Assembly: GCA_964017185.1 (NCBI GenBank)
Contig: OZ024880.1
Location: forward strand, 32,082,329-32,146,328
From: Rugalucina vietnamica
Lineage: Eukaryota > Mollusca > Bivalvia > Lucinida > Lucinidae
DNA: 64,000 bases
Direction: 5' to 3'
Part shown: positions 11,879-23,600 of the stretch, in pieces
Layout: every line of letters starts with the position of its first letter
Numbering within the stretch: the first letter of the stretch is position 1
Made by a program: the position numbers and the translations under genes
Notes under the pieces: generated by a model
Databases searched by the model: none
What the model saw: only the letters and a program-made list of their open reading frames with translations
What the model was told of the DNA's origin: nothing

Positions 11879-13217
11879 CAAATGACTCGCAGGATAACAC
11901 AAATGATAAAACAAAATAGATTTTCCTTTTGTAATTATTATTTTCAGATAAAATTAAAGTGGTGAAACAATTCAGAGACTGAACTTGTTATGTTTAAATA
12001 CCTTACTTTATTATTTGTCCATGATCACCAGGTTAAGCAAAAGCTCCTAGTTGATCACAACCTTAAATTTACTATTACTATTTTCGTCTTTTCACTGTCA
12101 ACAGCCTTAACACATAAGTTAGGTTTAAATGAAGTATAAATGGAATAACTACGGCCACAATTAGCTTGATGTCCACCAGGTTCAGCCGTGGCTCCTGGTT
12201 GGACATATTCCACCAGACGAGGAGGGATAAAGCGCACACAAAACAAAAATGTAAATGCTGACAAATCGCTTACTTGTGCACAGACATTGTAACACTGCAA
12301 CTTGTTTTCATTCCTTAAAGTTTGATGATTATAAGCAAATATGCCGAGAAGAAGCAGACTACAGCTGCGACAGACTCAAGAACACGCCTGTAATAATCTG
12401 ATGACACAACTACTACAGCATCATCAAACCCTCGAGCGACATCCTGGAATCCGTACCAATGATTTGTGATTCAGTTTACTAGATTATAGTAAAAACAACA
12501 CTGTAAATAACATACGCAACAACAACTACACAACTACTCGAACAACTTTGAAGATCAAATAACCGATTATAGTGTCAGCATAAACATTCTTAAAACTTGA
12601 CCATGTTGACTGACATTTTGAGTTAATGTATTCTTAAATATTTAAAGATGTGCACAATATCGATCCTCGTCTGTTAGAATTTTCCGCCGCCAATTCCAAT
12701 GTAACTGTTTCCATAATGAACTGTCGGCAAAGTCACAGCCATGTAGGCACTGTCCAGGGCGGCAGCCAAAGCCAATTGTGACTGCTACACACAAACCATC
12801 TGTTTACATGAGCCGTGGAATATCTGGAGATAGATCACCTGGAACAAAAAACTTAAGGCAGCATCGTGAAGGATAAAACATTACAACATACCAATATGTT
12901 AAAATTGTTTTTGCAATTAAGTAATGGGCGGGATGGGTGGGTGAAAATTTCGTTTCTTTGCCAGTTAACCGGAAAAGGAAGTTACGATCATGTGACCAAT
13001 CATGTGACCGTAAAAAATTGTCATGTGACCTGGGAGTTATAATTATTTCAAGGGAGCGACTTTTGTTTTAGGGCCGAAACTATTCGCACCGAATGAAGTT
13101 CGGCCTTACTATGTATTATTGATCGGCGCCGGGAATTTTAGTTTAACACGACTTGACAATCCCTGAGCTCGCATGAATAAATACGATTATGACGTAATTG
13201 TCATAATCGGTCTTATT
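11879..13217. mobile_element. Tandem insertion, unit 1 (1339 bp)
   Basis: Starts CAAATGACTCGCAGGATAAC and ends GTCATAATCGGTCTTATT. Block A (11879-12706) and block B (about 12944-13217) recur in unit 2 almost without change. The middle (12707-12943) is specific to this unit. A perfect hairpin, CGATTATGAC/GTCATAATCG with a 6-nt loop, lies just before the end (about 13185-13210). The 81-codon frame at 12055-12300 is identical in both units but has no recognisable domain. Confidence 0.8.
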
Positions 13218-14687
13218 CAAATGACTCGCAGGATAACACAAATGATAAAACAAAATAGATTTTCCTTTTGTAATTATTATTTTCAGATAAAATTAAAGTG
13301 GTGAAACAATTCAGAGACTGAACTTGTTATGTTTAAATACCTTACTTTATTATTTGTCCATGATCACCAGGTTAAGCAAAAGCTCCTAGTTGATCACAAC
13401 CTTAAATTTACTATTACTATTTTCGTCTTTTCACTGTCAACAGCCTTAACACATAAGTTAGGTTTAAATGAAGTATAAATGGAATAACTACGGCCACAAT
13501 TAGCTTGATGTCCACCAGGTTCAGCCGTGGCTCCTGGTTGGACATATTCCACCAGACGAGGAGGGATAAAGCGCACACAAAACAAAAATGTAAATGCTGA
13601 CAAATCGCTTACTTGTGCACAGACATTGTAACACTGCAACTTGTTTTCATTCCTTAAAGTTTGATGATTATAAGCAAATATGCCGAGAAGAAGCAGACTA
13701 CAGCTGCGACAGACTCAAGAACACGCCTGTAATAATCTGATGACACAACTACTACAGCATCATCAAACCCTCGAGCGACATCCTGGAATCCGTACCAATG
13801 ATTTGTGATTCAGTTTACTAGATTATAGTAAAAACAACACTGTAAATAACATACGCAACAACAACTACACAACTACTCGAACAACTTTGAAGATCAAATA
13901 ACCGATTATAGTGTCAGCATAAACATTCTTAAAACTTGACCATGTTGACTGACATTTTGAGTTAATGTATTCTTAAATATTTAAAGATGTGCACAATATC
14001 GATCCTCGTCTGTTAGAATTTTCCGCCACAATAAATTTTCAAATGTCAAAGCTAAGTCACATGAACTAAGATGTATCCCTTTACGAAAATTTATCCGCCA
14101 AAATTCTAAAAGCGTTAGAAAGAATGTTTTGATTTGCAACGGATGTATTATTATCCTGTGATGCAGGATTATCCTGTGGTCCGGTAAGCAGATTGATGTT
14201 CGACCGCAAAATGTTTTCGAAATCGACGATTTGACCTTTCTCACCCATACCCGAATTATCCGAGTCTGTAAGCCGTTGATCCAGGTCTTCTGGCTGAGTG
14301 TTTGCCTTCTTCGCAGGAGGGGCCTTCCTCGGCGTCCCCCGGCGTTTCCCTCTACCCTTGGACGACATGTCGACGCTAGATTTCCTTTGATATATTTGAC
14401 GAATAAAAACGTGAAAATTTCGTTTCTTTGCCAGTTAACCGGAAAAGGAAGTTACGATCATGTGACCAATCATGTGACCGTAAAAAATTGTCATGTGACC
14501 TGGGAGTTATAATTATTTCAAGGGAGCGACTTTTGTTTTAGGGCCGAAACTATTCGCACCGAATGAAGTTCGGCCTTACTATGTATTATTGATCGGCGCC
14601 GGGAATTTTAGTTTAACACGACTTGACAATCCCTGAGCTCGCATGAATAAATACGATTATGACGTAATTGTCATAATCGGTCTTATT
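13218..14687. mobile_element. Tandem insertion, unit 2 (1470 bp)
   Basis: Block A' (13218-14027) and block B' (about 14411-14687) match unit 1, and the middle (14028-14410) differs. It ends with the same CGATTATGAC hairpin and TTATT. The word TTATT is found before unit 1, between the units and after unit 2, so either the site was duplicated or each unit carries it. Confidence 0.8.
14081..14368 (-). CDS. 95-codon frame in the unit-2 middle, unknown, possibly a captured first exon
   Basis: Begins MSSKGRGKRRGTPRKAPPAK, a basic start, then a polar stretch. It stops soon after NAFRILADKFS, where the sequence TTTTC-GTAAAG would serve as a splice donor. It has no match I can name. It lies only in unit 2 and is absent from unit 1, so it may be a captured gene piece or part of the full-length parent element. 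Confidence 0.35.
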   Translation of the reverse strand: MSSKGRGKRRGTPRKAPPAKKANTQPEDLDQRLTDSDNSGMGEKGQIVDFENILRSNINLLTGPQDNPASQDNNTSVANQNILSNAFRILADKFS

Positions 14688-15002
14688 TTTTGTTGATAAA
14701 ATGTGAGAATCCTTTGCATTGCAAAGGATTCTCACATTTTATGGACAAAAAATAACATATATGTGCTTATGTAGTCGGCATTTACTTAATGAGCTCTTAA
14801 CGATGACGTTAAGCTAATGAAGTTTTGAACAACTGGCCCCTGCTTATCTAAAGGACACAAGCTACTGCCAATGGGGATCGAATCCAACCCCCTATCCAAA
14901 CCATTAATATGTGAATGGTTGATCTATGAGAAGTTATGCCTTTTCAAATACATGTGTACATGTAATCTTTTATGTGGGACTTTTTTTGCAAGATTAAATA
15001 AC

Positions 15003-15238
15003 CCTTGTCATGAGAAAACTGGATTTTTGCCTATGCGAAAACAAAGGCGCAAATCAGCTGTGTGTAGTAACTGCACAGCTGATCAGCGCCTTTGTTTTCG
15101 CTACACGGATAGTATAATCACTCTTCTTCTCGTAATTCGAAATTTCAAGCTAACAGTCATATTCTGTGTCTGCAAACACTGGTTTGTGTCAGACCTGGTT
15201 GGAAACTGTGAAGACCGGTTTTCTCACATTGAGGCTCA
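15003..15238 (+). mobile_element. TGAGCC hairpin MITE, copy 7
   Basis: Has a worn left end (TTGTCATGAGAAAACTGG), the palindrome CAGCTGTGTGTAGTAACTGC ACAGCTG, and right end TTTTCTCACATTGAGGCTCA. Confidence 0.88.
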
Positions 15239-15883
15239 AATGTGTCACAGACACTACAATCTAGGCCATTATGAATTTATACATCATGTTTGTGTATGAA
15301 GGTTTCAAAACATACAAGCATTTATCAAATTACAATATGTTCAAAAACATTTTGTCAAAACTGCAGAGTTTTTACACTGCATGATAGTTTAAACACTGCA
15401 TGATTATAACAATCTTTTGAATAATAATGATAACTCATATCCCAAAAGAATCACAAAAAGCTTTGCAACTCATTTAAATATGCTTAGAGGCAAAAGTTTA
15501 CTCAGAGAAAATACTGTACATGTAAAATCCCACAGGGGTCGTTCAATTCACTGTAGCTCTGTAGCTTCAAAACTCCTTTATAGTTGGGACTAAATCAGTA
15601 ATGATGCTATGAATAAAATTTATCGGTAATGATGCTATGATTTCCCAGAAAAACTATCAACTCTTATAGGCCTGGCATCCTTTTCATGGGACATAGGCAA
15701 ACAGTATAGCCCCAGATGTGATGCCTCATAATGAAAAAGACATTTATTTTGGCATGTACTTCAAACAAAGCTCTGTTAGCCGAAAATATTTAAGGTGAAA
15801 GAAAAATTAACAATTTTGTTCATGATCAACTGAATTATGCTTTATAATCAATATGCATGATATATGTATTCTGTAGTTACAAA
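15239..15883. other. Gene-free stretch
   Basis: AT-rich, with no gene or repeat recognised. Confidence 0.4.
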
Positions 15884-16120
15884 TGAGCCACCTCATGGGA
15901 AAACCAACAATCTGCATATGCGAAAACAAAGGCGCAGATCAGCTTCGCAGTAACTGCGAAGCTGATCAGCGCCTTTGTTTTTGATACACAGATAGTACAA
16001 TTCCTCTACTTTCTAAATCCGAAATTTCAAGCTTCTAGCCCGCTTCTGTGACTGTACAGGTCAGTTTGTGTCAGACCTGGTCGGAAACCCCGAAGACCGG
16101 TTTTCTCGCGTCGCAGCTCG
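15884..16120 (+). mobile_element. TGAGCC hairpin MITE, copy 8
   Basis: Palindrome CAGCTTCGCAGTAACTGCGA AGCTG. The left end is of the GGGAAAACCAACAAT type, while the right end is of the ACCGGTTTTCTCGCG type, so its two ends belong to different subtypes. Confidence 0.9.
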
Positions 16121-16140
16121 TATGATCTGTACAGAACATA

Positions 16141-16352
16141 TGAGCCGTGTAATGAGAAAAATGACACGATTTTCGAACAGGTCTGATACAGAGCTATACA
16201 AGCACACAAGATTCTAGAGGCTGGAAATTTTAGATTTGCACTTTCTGTGTAGCGAGAACAAAGGCGCTGATCAGCTTCGCAATTACTGCGGAGCTCATCT
16301 GCGACTTTGTTTTCGCATATGCAAAATGTTGGTTTTCTCATGACGCAGCTCA
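16141..16352 (-). mobile_element. TGAGCC hairpin MITE, copy 9
   Basis: Reverse copy only 20 bp from copy 8. Its palindrome is imperfect (CAGCTTCGCAATTACTGCGG AGCTC). Confidence 0.88.
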
Positions 16353-16509
16353 TATTTTGTCTAAATGGAAAATCATAACTTTTCTTAATCTCAAAGTGCT
16401 TGTGGATTTGCAATTAAAAATTTAAATAGACTATCTCTACAGACATCGAGACCCTGGTCCAAGGTTTAAAACTTTTTTTTCATGCTCATCTCTGCTGAAA
16501 ATTTACATT

Positions 16510-16870
16510 GCATGCTACATGCTGGGCCAGGGTTGCCACTCATTTTCCATTTCAAAATTCCCTGACTTTTCACAGTTTTCCAGATGTTTTTGACAGCATT
16601 TCGACTCCCATTTCAGCTCTTCAAAGCCACCCAATCTTCCATAAAAAAAGCTCTTTTATCAAAGTATTTAATGGATCCATCATGTTTTTTTTTCATCCTT
16701 CTGTTGTTCTTACTGTTACTTCAGAAGAAAAAGAAGGCTTTTACATAGTGACAGTTCCAACTCCCTATAGAGCACTATCTGTAGGGATCAGGCCAAAAAA
16801 GCTACCTACCCCATGACATGTCAGTCCTTGTGATCGAGAATTCCCTGACTTTTTCCCTGACCTGGAAAAA
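16510..16870. mobile_element. Interspersed repeat ending in repeated TTCCCTGACTTTT words
   Basis: Opens CAGGGTTGCCACTCATTTTC with AAAATTCCCTGACTTTTCAC and closes with GAATTCCCTGACTTTTTCCC TGACCTGG. The CAGGG start suggests an hAT-like non-autonomous element, but its borders are not clear. The ORF at 16508-16816 falls inside it. Confidence 0.4.
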
Positions 16871-17387
16871 AATTCATTTTAGGCATTTCCGAAAACAGCA
16901 GTGAGCAGGATTAATTTCAGCATCAGCAGAGTTGAGCATGAAAAATGTTTCATAACCTTAGTTTCCAGTACTGGTTGAGCACATAATGCTGTAATATAAA
17001 CACCTGTACAATATGATCACAGACAAAAAACACCTGCCAGCTGTTTAGTGCTTTAGTAGGGGTGGGGGGTAAGGTGCAATATTATAGGATTCCTGCACTA
17101 ATATTGGCAAATTTTGTATCGAGAACAATATCGAATTTGCACTTTTCTCCTAAAACATAAAGATCATTACAGGTTTTGAAACAAGATCAAACCAAATAGT
17201 TTTGGCTTCAGTTTTTGAGAAATTAATCCAAATTATTTTCACAATTTTCAATTTAAATTGGTAGAATTTCAGCTCATGAAGTCACAAACTCAATACAACT
17301 TTATACCCCCAAACAAGAAACACTATCAACTGACTGGCCACATTTTGATTTCACTACACCATTTTTAAAACACAGACACTATACTCG
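16871..17387 (-). other. Presumed cbl 3' UTR and flank
   Basis: This AT-rich stretch follows the cbl stop codon. No AATAAA is seen on the minus strand in its first 500 nt. The nearest ATTAAA is at about 16666-16671, inside a repeat. The end of the transcript is not determined. Confidence 0.35.
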
Positions 17388-17634
17388 TTACGTCTGTTTA
17401 ACAAAAGTCTCCAATATCTCCTCTGCCATTCTCATGTTGTTTTTCGCCACTCGGAGTGCCTCTAAAACTTTCATTCTGTCGTATCCTTTCTCAACAAGCT
17501 CGTTAACGTTTTCCTCGTTAATACTATCAAAGATGCTATTTTCTTTGTTGCTGTCTTGGCTCTCCCGTAACCTGTCACGCCTCACCGGGAGGGGGATATC
17601 CCCTGGGTCTGTCACCGTACTGTTACTCCATTTG
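17388..17634 (-). CDS. cbl: cbl exon 10: UBA domain and stop codon
   Basis: Contains [20 protein letters not shown] followed by a compact helical domain [40 protein letters not shown], ending KQT and TAA. The pattern (helix, G-Y-D, helix, A..N...A..IL) is that of the UBA domain at the C-terminus of vertebrate CBL and CBL-B, which serves in dimerisation and ubiquitin binding. The acceptor is TTTTCCAG. Confidence 0.9.
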
Positions 17635-20600
17635 CTGGAAAATTTATACAAATTCAGCATTACCATAAACTCGTGACTAAGGACATGTTATCGGTATATA
17701 ATAAACAGAATGAATTAAAGCACAGCTGTGAAGTAAAGTGCAGCTGAAATAAAGTACAGCTTTAAAATTTAAATGATTGCCAGCTGGTGCAATTAGAGCC
17801 CAGCACTTCGTAATTCAACTTTCTAACCAGTAATGCACCAGTCATTTGTAACCACAACCACCCCACTATGGGAAAGGGTACTGTTACATGCATGTCCCAT
17901 CGCACCACTCATTTGAGATTATTCTGCTGTGGCAGGAAGGTCGGGATTGGCAGATAAATGATGCGTAGCTTCTATAAATAGAACAGCTATTCGATACAAT
18001 GTATCATATATGTATAATCTCTGACAAACTGCGTCAGGGAGTCGACTCTTTGGCTCAGTGGTTAGAGCATTGGATTTCTACCCCGACTGTCCGGGTTCGA
18101 ATCCCATCAGGGACGTGGGATTTTTTTCAAACTATGCATCATTTCTTAGTTACGAATTTCCATATTCATAAGATGGTGGCTCGTCCGGGATGGACCATTT
18201 GATTCATATAGTCATAAAAATGACTTTCTCGTAATCATAAATGATTACTTTCTCGAAACGTGTGTGTGTTATGTCCCATCGCACCACTCATTCATTCGAG
18301 ATTATTCTGCCGCGGCAGGAAGGTCGGGACTGGCAGATAAATTATGCGTGGCTTCTATAAATAGCACAGCTATTCGATACAATGTATCATATATGTATAA
18401 TCTCTGATAAACTGCGTCAGGGAGTCAACTCTTTGGCTCAGTGGTTAGAGCATTGGATTTCTACCCCGGTGGTCCTGGATCGAATCCCATCAGGGACGTG
18501 GGTTTTTTTTTTTCAAACTATGCATCATTTCTTAGTTACGAATTTCCATATTCGTAAGAGCATGGATTATGATTTTTCAGTTTTTAGTGGCCTGCTATAA
18601 GCCCCACCCCTATGAGACATATTGCAGGTCAAAACAATGTTCTTTGTCCTGCCCTTTACAATAGAAAACCTCACTGGACTCTAATGTCTAAACCCTGTCA
18701 TTTCCCCTGCACTGCAGAGCCAAACAAAAATACATTGCCCCGAACTTAAGCACGGCCATCCCCCAGCCTCCCCTGTAGTTGCAAAAATTTGAATCCCCAA
18801 AGCAATAGTCAGTGATTGGTTATACTTCTACACTTGACACAGAGATGCTGGTGTAGAGATAATTATTCTATTACAAAACTAGACAAAGTGCCTTGAGAGG
18901 CACGTATACCCCCGGCTGGTAGCCGACAAGTCCCCCCACCCCCTATCCCCTACCCATACAACCCGGCACATGCTCACCCCTGACATTGAATCTCAAATCC
19001 TCAATGAAAGACAGTACCCTTATCAAGTACACTTTAGAAATAAGCACTGTAAAGTAAATTGCATACAAACATTGGGGGGGGGGGGGGGGGGGAGGGGGGA
19101 AATTTAGAATGACAGATCTATTTTAGAGCAGTATACTGAGCTGACGTGTATACTCAATCTAGGACATAATCCACGGACATTGTGGGTCAGGTCCTCAGTC
19201 CTAGATTGTAATGAAAATAGAGTGTCATTCTTAAAAAAAAAAAAAAAAAAAAAAAAGGGCCTTGACCTCAAGTCCCACCCCCACCCCATGCATGGACCCT
19301 TGGGTCCGTCCCACCCCCATCCCCATGCATGGACCACTGGGTCTAACTCTTATAATGTGGTATGTGTGTTGTAAGCATGAATGCTTTCTGACACATGGTT
19401 GTCAAGATATAGACCTACAGAATATTAATCTTGTTAACTATTATATTTTATAAATGTGTCCTAGATTTTGACCTCCAGCCCCACCCCTAGAGTTTGGTGC
19501 CATGGAATTCAATTCAACCCAAAAGGGTATCTATGATCCAAATAGGAATACATTCCTATAAGTATTTGTTAATATATGAACTAAGCGAAGAAACTAGACA
19601 AACTTTAACCAAAACTTTGACGCAAATTAAAGGTGACCTAGATTTTGAACTCTAGCCCCACCCCTGGGCATGGACCCTGGGGTCCGAAATAATGGAAACA
19701 AAGCAAACCCTATAGGGTACCTATGGTGCAAACACAAATGATTTCTGACCATTGGTGTATGAGATATAGACCACTAGAGAAACTCTAAACAAAACTTTGA
19801 CGCAAATTAAAGGTGACCTAGATTTTGAACTCTAGCCCCACCCCCGGGCATGGACCCTGGGGCCCGAAGTAATGGAAACAAAGCAAACCCTATAGGGTAC
19901 CTATGGTGCAAACACAAATGATTTCTGACCATTGGTGTTTGAGATATAGACCACTAGAGAAACTTCAACCAAAACTTTGACGCAAAATGTAACTAACGAA
20001 CTAACGGACGAACAGAAAGACGAAAAGTATATACCCCGTCGGCATAAATGCCGCGGGTATAAACATGACAAGTATCCCTAATCTACTTTTTGGAGCAGAA
20101 TTAAGAACCCTGTATACCCCAGTTTAACTATACAAAAGTGGGGCGTTAGAGGGTATTTATTTCACCAACATATTTTTCTGTCAGCATGAAGTCAATTAAT
20201 AATTTGATCACAAGAAATGACTTATAATTACTTGTTGGTATCTCCGACTCCGTTGTTTCTACCCCGGGGTGCTGGTAAGGGGGGTACGTCATATTCGCTG
20301 GGGACCCTATGTGCCTGTTGTTTAGATGTACCAGTACCTGTCACAGAGAAAATAGTCCCTGTAAAAATACGCAGAGAAAAATAGTGCAGAAGCAGAACAC
20401 TGAAACAAAGCAATACAAAGGGCGAAAGCAGTAAAGTAAACTTGATAAATAATGATGGATATAAATAGTACATTAAACGATTACAAAAGCTTAATGTAAA
20501 CATAAATAACATGTAAATAAACACAAGTCTTTCTAGGCTGCAATATATAAGCAAAAAGCATTGCATTGACAGAAGCTGAAGCAATTGTAAAAATCATAAA

Positions 20601-23600
20601 ACACAACAGCAAATAAAACTGAATTCAAAACTTTAATAAGAGCTGTCAAAGGACAGCGGAGCTCGCCTGACTTGTGCTTTGCCACTAAATCTATCAAAGT
20701 CTATGACCAATGGCCTTTGACCTCAAGGTCACTCAGGTGAGTCCTGGTGATATAGCATAAAACTTCAGACCAATATCTACAAACATGCAAAGTACATATC
20801 AACTTGATACATCTACATGTTCAAGATGTATATACTTATAAAAAGTTTAACCAAAAACTTTAACAAAAAAATTCTAAGTCTGTGACCTTGACCTCAAGGT
20901 CACCCAGGGTGGGTCATGATTGTACTGCATAAAACTTCAGACCACTATCTACTCACATGCAAAGTATCAACTTGATCTATCTCCATGTTCAAGAGATATA
21001 GACTTATAAAAACTTTAACCAAAAGCTTTAACACAAAATTTCTAAGTCCGTGACCTTGACCTTAAGGTCACCCAGGGTGGGTTGTGATGGTACAGCATAA
21101 AACTTCAGACCAATATCTACTATCATGCAAAGTATCAACTTGATCCATCAGCATGTTCAAGAGATATAGACTTATAAAAACTTTAACCAAAAACTTTAAC
21201 ATTTGAACAACGCGAACGCTAACGACGACGCCGTAGCTCTTCCTGTACTTTCGTACAGGCGAGCTAAAAACTAGAATAGGCATGTAATAATTGGTTAAAG
21301 TATGTGGAAAATTTTTCCATAAAGTAAATGGCTGCTGTTTTCCAACACTTACTTTAGAAAAGTTCATGATTTGTACCATGGTAACTGACTGACTGCAGAT
21401 TCGTTGCTATTAAATAAAACTATCAGGAGTGGGACTTCTTCAGTATGATGCATGCCATTGGCATTTCCGATTTTTGAGCAACAATACCATCCATTTACAT
21501 CTGAAGCTCATTTGCTTATACCTAACAATGAAAATTGTATTTTCCTGATATAGAGACACCCTGTAGACCTACCTACCTGCAGTTGTCATGACTGGCTGTA
21601 TGTTGATATATAATCTGAGTTGTTTAGATGGTGACAACTACATATATTATAAATAATCTTGCATGTTCAAATTTCGGCAAAATCTAACCAATTTTAACCA
21701 AGCAGAATATAGCATAGGTATACCAACACAAAAGACCTACTTCCCTGCAGTGGTGATGACTGGCTGTATGTTTGTATATGAGTTGTTTACACTGTGAACA
21801 CCATGGGGTAGAGGTACTGTAGGTAAAATCAGACAGCTCAGACCACTGACTGAATAAGCTGCCTACACGGCATAGATCATGATCATTATTACACAGTAGA
21901 CCTACCTCCCTGTAGGGGTGATGACTGGCTGTATGTTGGTATATGATCTGAGTTGTTTACACTGTGAACACCAGGGGGTGGGATACTATAGGTTGAGTCT
22001 GTCTTGTTTACAAGATTTGGTACATCGTACCTCAGCTCTGCATATGATACACCTGCAAAATTGAAAGGTTTGTATCATGGATAAAGCCTTCTTGCATTTG
22101 AGCCACATCATGAAAACTGGACTTTTGCATATGCAAAGAAAGACATAAATCAGCTCTGCGCAGCTGATCAGCACTTTTGTTTTCGCTACACCGATAGTAA
22201 ATCTCTCTTCTACTTAAAGCCAAAATTTCAAGCTTCTAACCATTTTCTGTGATTATACAGGCCGGTTTGTGTCGGATCTGGTCGAAAAACCCCAAAGACC
22301 GGTTTTCTCGAGGCTCATTTCTTTCTTGGTCAACAACATCAATTGTTAATCAAAAATTATTACTTAATTGCAACTTATTGCAGCCCGCCCAGGTTGAGTA
22401 ATCGGACTGCAACGTCGTATACTTTTTCTTCTGGTGTGTAAAAGGCGACGTTTTACCAATACAATAATATTGTCCAATGATATTCAGCGAGGAGTTTATA
22501 AATAGACGTGTTTACCTGATTCACTGTCCAATACACATAAATGTCCATATTTCAGACAACCGTTTAGAAAAAGCCCGCCCAGGTTGAGTAATCGGACTGC
22601 AACGTCGTATACTTTTTCTTCTGGTGTGTAAAAGGCGACGTTTTACCAATACAATAATATTGTCCAATGATATTCAGCGAGGAGTTTATAAATAGACGTG
22701 TTTACCTGATTCACTGTCCAATACACATAAATGTCCATATTTCAGACAACCGTTTAGAAAACCGCGATCTGAAGGAGGGCACACTGTGTTCATGTCATCC
22801 CTGCCCAAATAACACGAACGGGATCGAACCCGGAAATTCTAGCACCAGAGGCCAGTGCGATTAAGATTAGCCTTGTAAACTGCTGAAACTGCATCTGTAT
22901 CGTAGACGGACTTCAGAAATCCCGTCACTACATATATTTTTCCTCACTTTTACATATCTTTCACGATTATTTCACTCATATGAAGATGAAAAGATGGAAA
23001 CCGAAAACCCGCTTTATTTATTTACAAGCATTCGCTTTTGTGTTAAAGGATAGTTCATATATTTTTGGATTTCAAACATACAAAGTAAAAAAAAAATCGT
23101 CACCGTCCGGAGGCTCGGATGAAACGGTTAATTATCCATTTTACATATGAGCCGCATGAGAAAATAATTTGTATGTGCGAAACCAAAGACTCAGCTGATC
23201 AGCGCCTTTGTTTTCGCACGGTCGTGGATAGTACAATTCCTCTTCTTTCAAACTCCCACATTTCAAGCCTCTAGCTATCTTCTATGGTTGTCATAGGCGT
23301 AACCATAAAATTGAAATGTATACGCACACAAGTGGGGTAGATCATGAGCAGGGCTCTCTCTCTCTCATTTGGGGGGTGGGGGTTCGGGGGTCCTCCCCCG
23401 AGAAAAAATTGATTTTCGGGATGGCTGGAGAACGATTTTAAGCCTCTTTTAAGCCTCTTTTATGGAAGGAAATTTGTTTTCTTTCAAGAGATTTTTATAA
23501 GGAATGTTCATGTCTCTTTTTTTACATTATGCACGTGCGTAGTGTGCGTAATGGGCGTTACGCCTTTGGTTGTGCAGTCCGGTTTGTGTCGGAAATGGTC

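Larger units (their letters stand above)
11794..14839. mobile_element. GGGCCCAGTTGTTCAAA MITE, second copy, split by a 2.8-kb insertion
   Basis: The left part, 11794-11878, runs from GGGCCCAGTTGTTCAAAATT to CTGTTATT. The right part, about 14688-14839, continues with TTTTGTTGATAAAATGTGAG, the hairpin and TTTTGAACAACTGGCCCC. Compared with the copy at 11065-11307, the break falls within the T-run of CTGTTATTTTTT. Confidence 0.82.

Noticed and set aside
15900-16413. Protein-like frames through the TGAGCC MITEs (CICENK...ADQRLCSRYT type), also at 22032-22223, 25061-25396 and 43654-43800
   Set aside because: They run through the inverted repeat itself, occur in every copy in broken form and have no domain. 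They are artefacts of the palindrome.
18050-18115. tRNA gene in TGGCTCAGTGGTTAGAGCATT...GGTTCGAATCC
   Set aside because: The acceptor and anticodon stems do not pair and the unit is repeated with flanking sequence. It is a SINE head.
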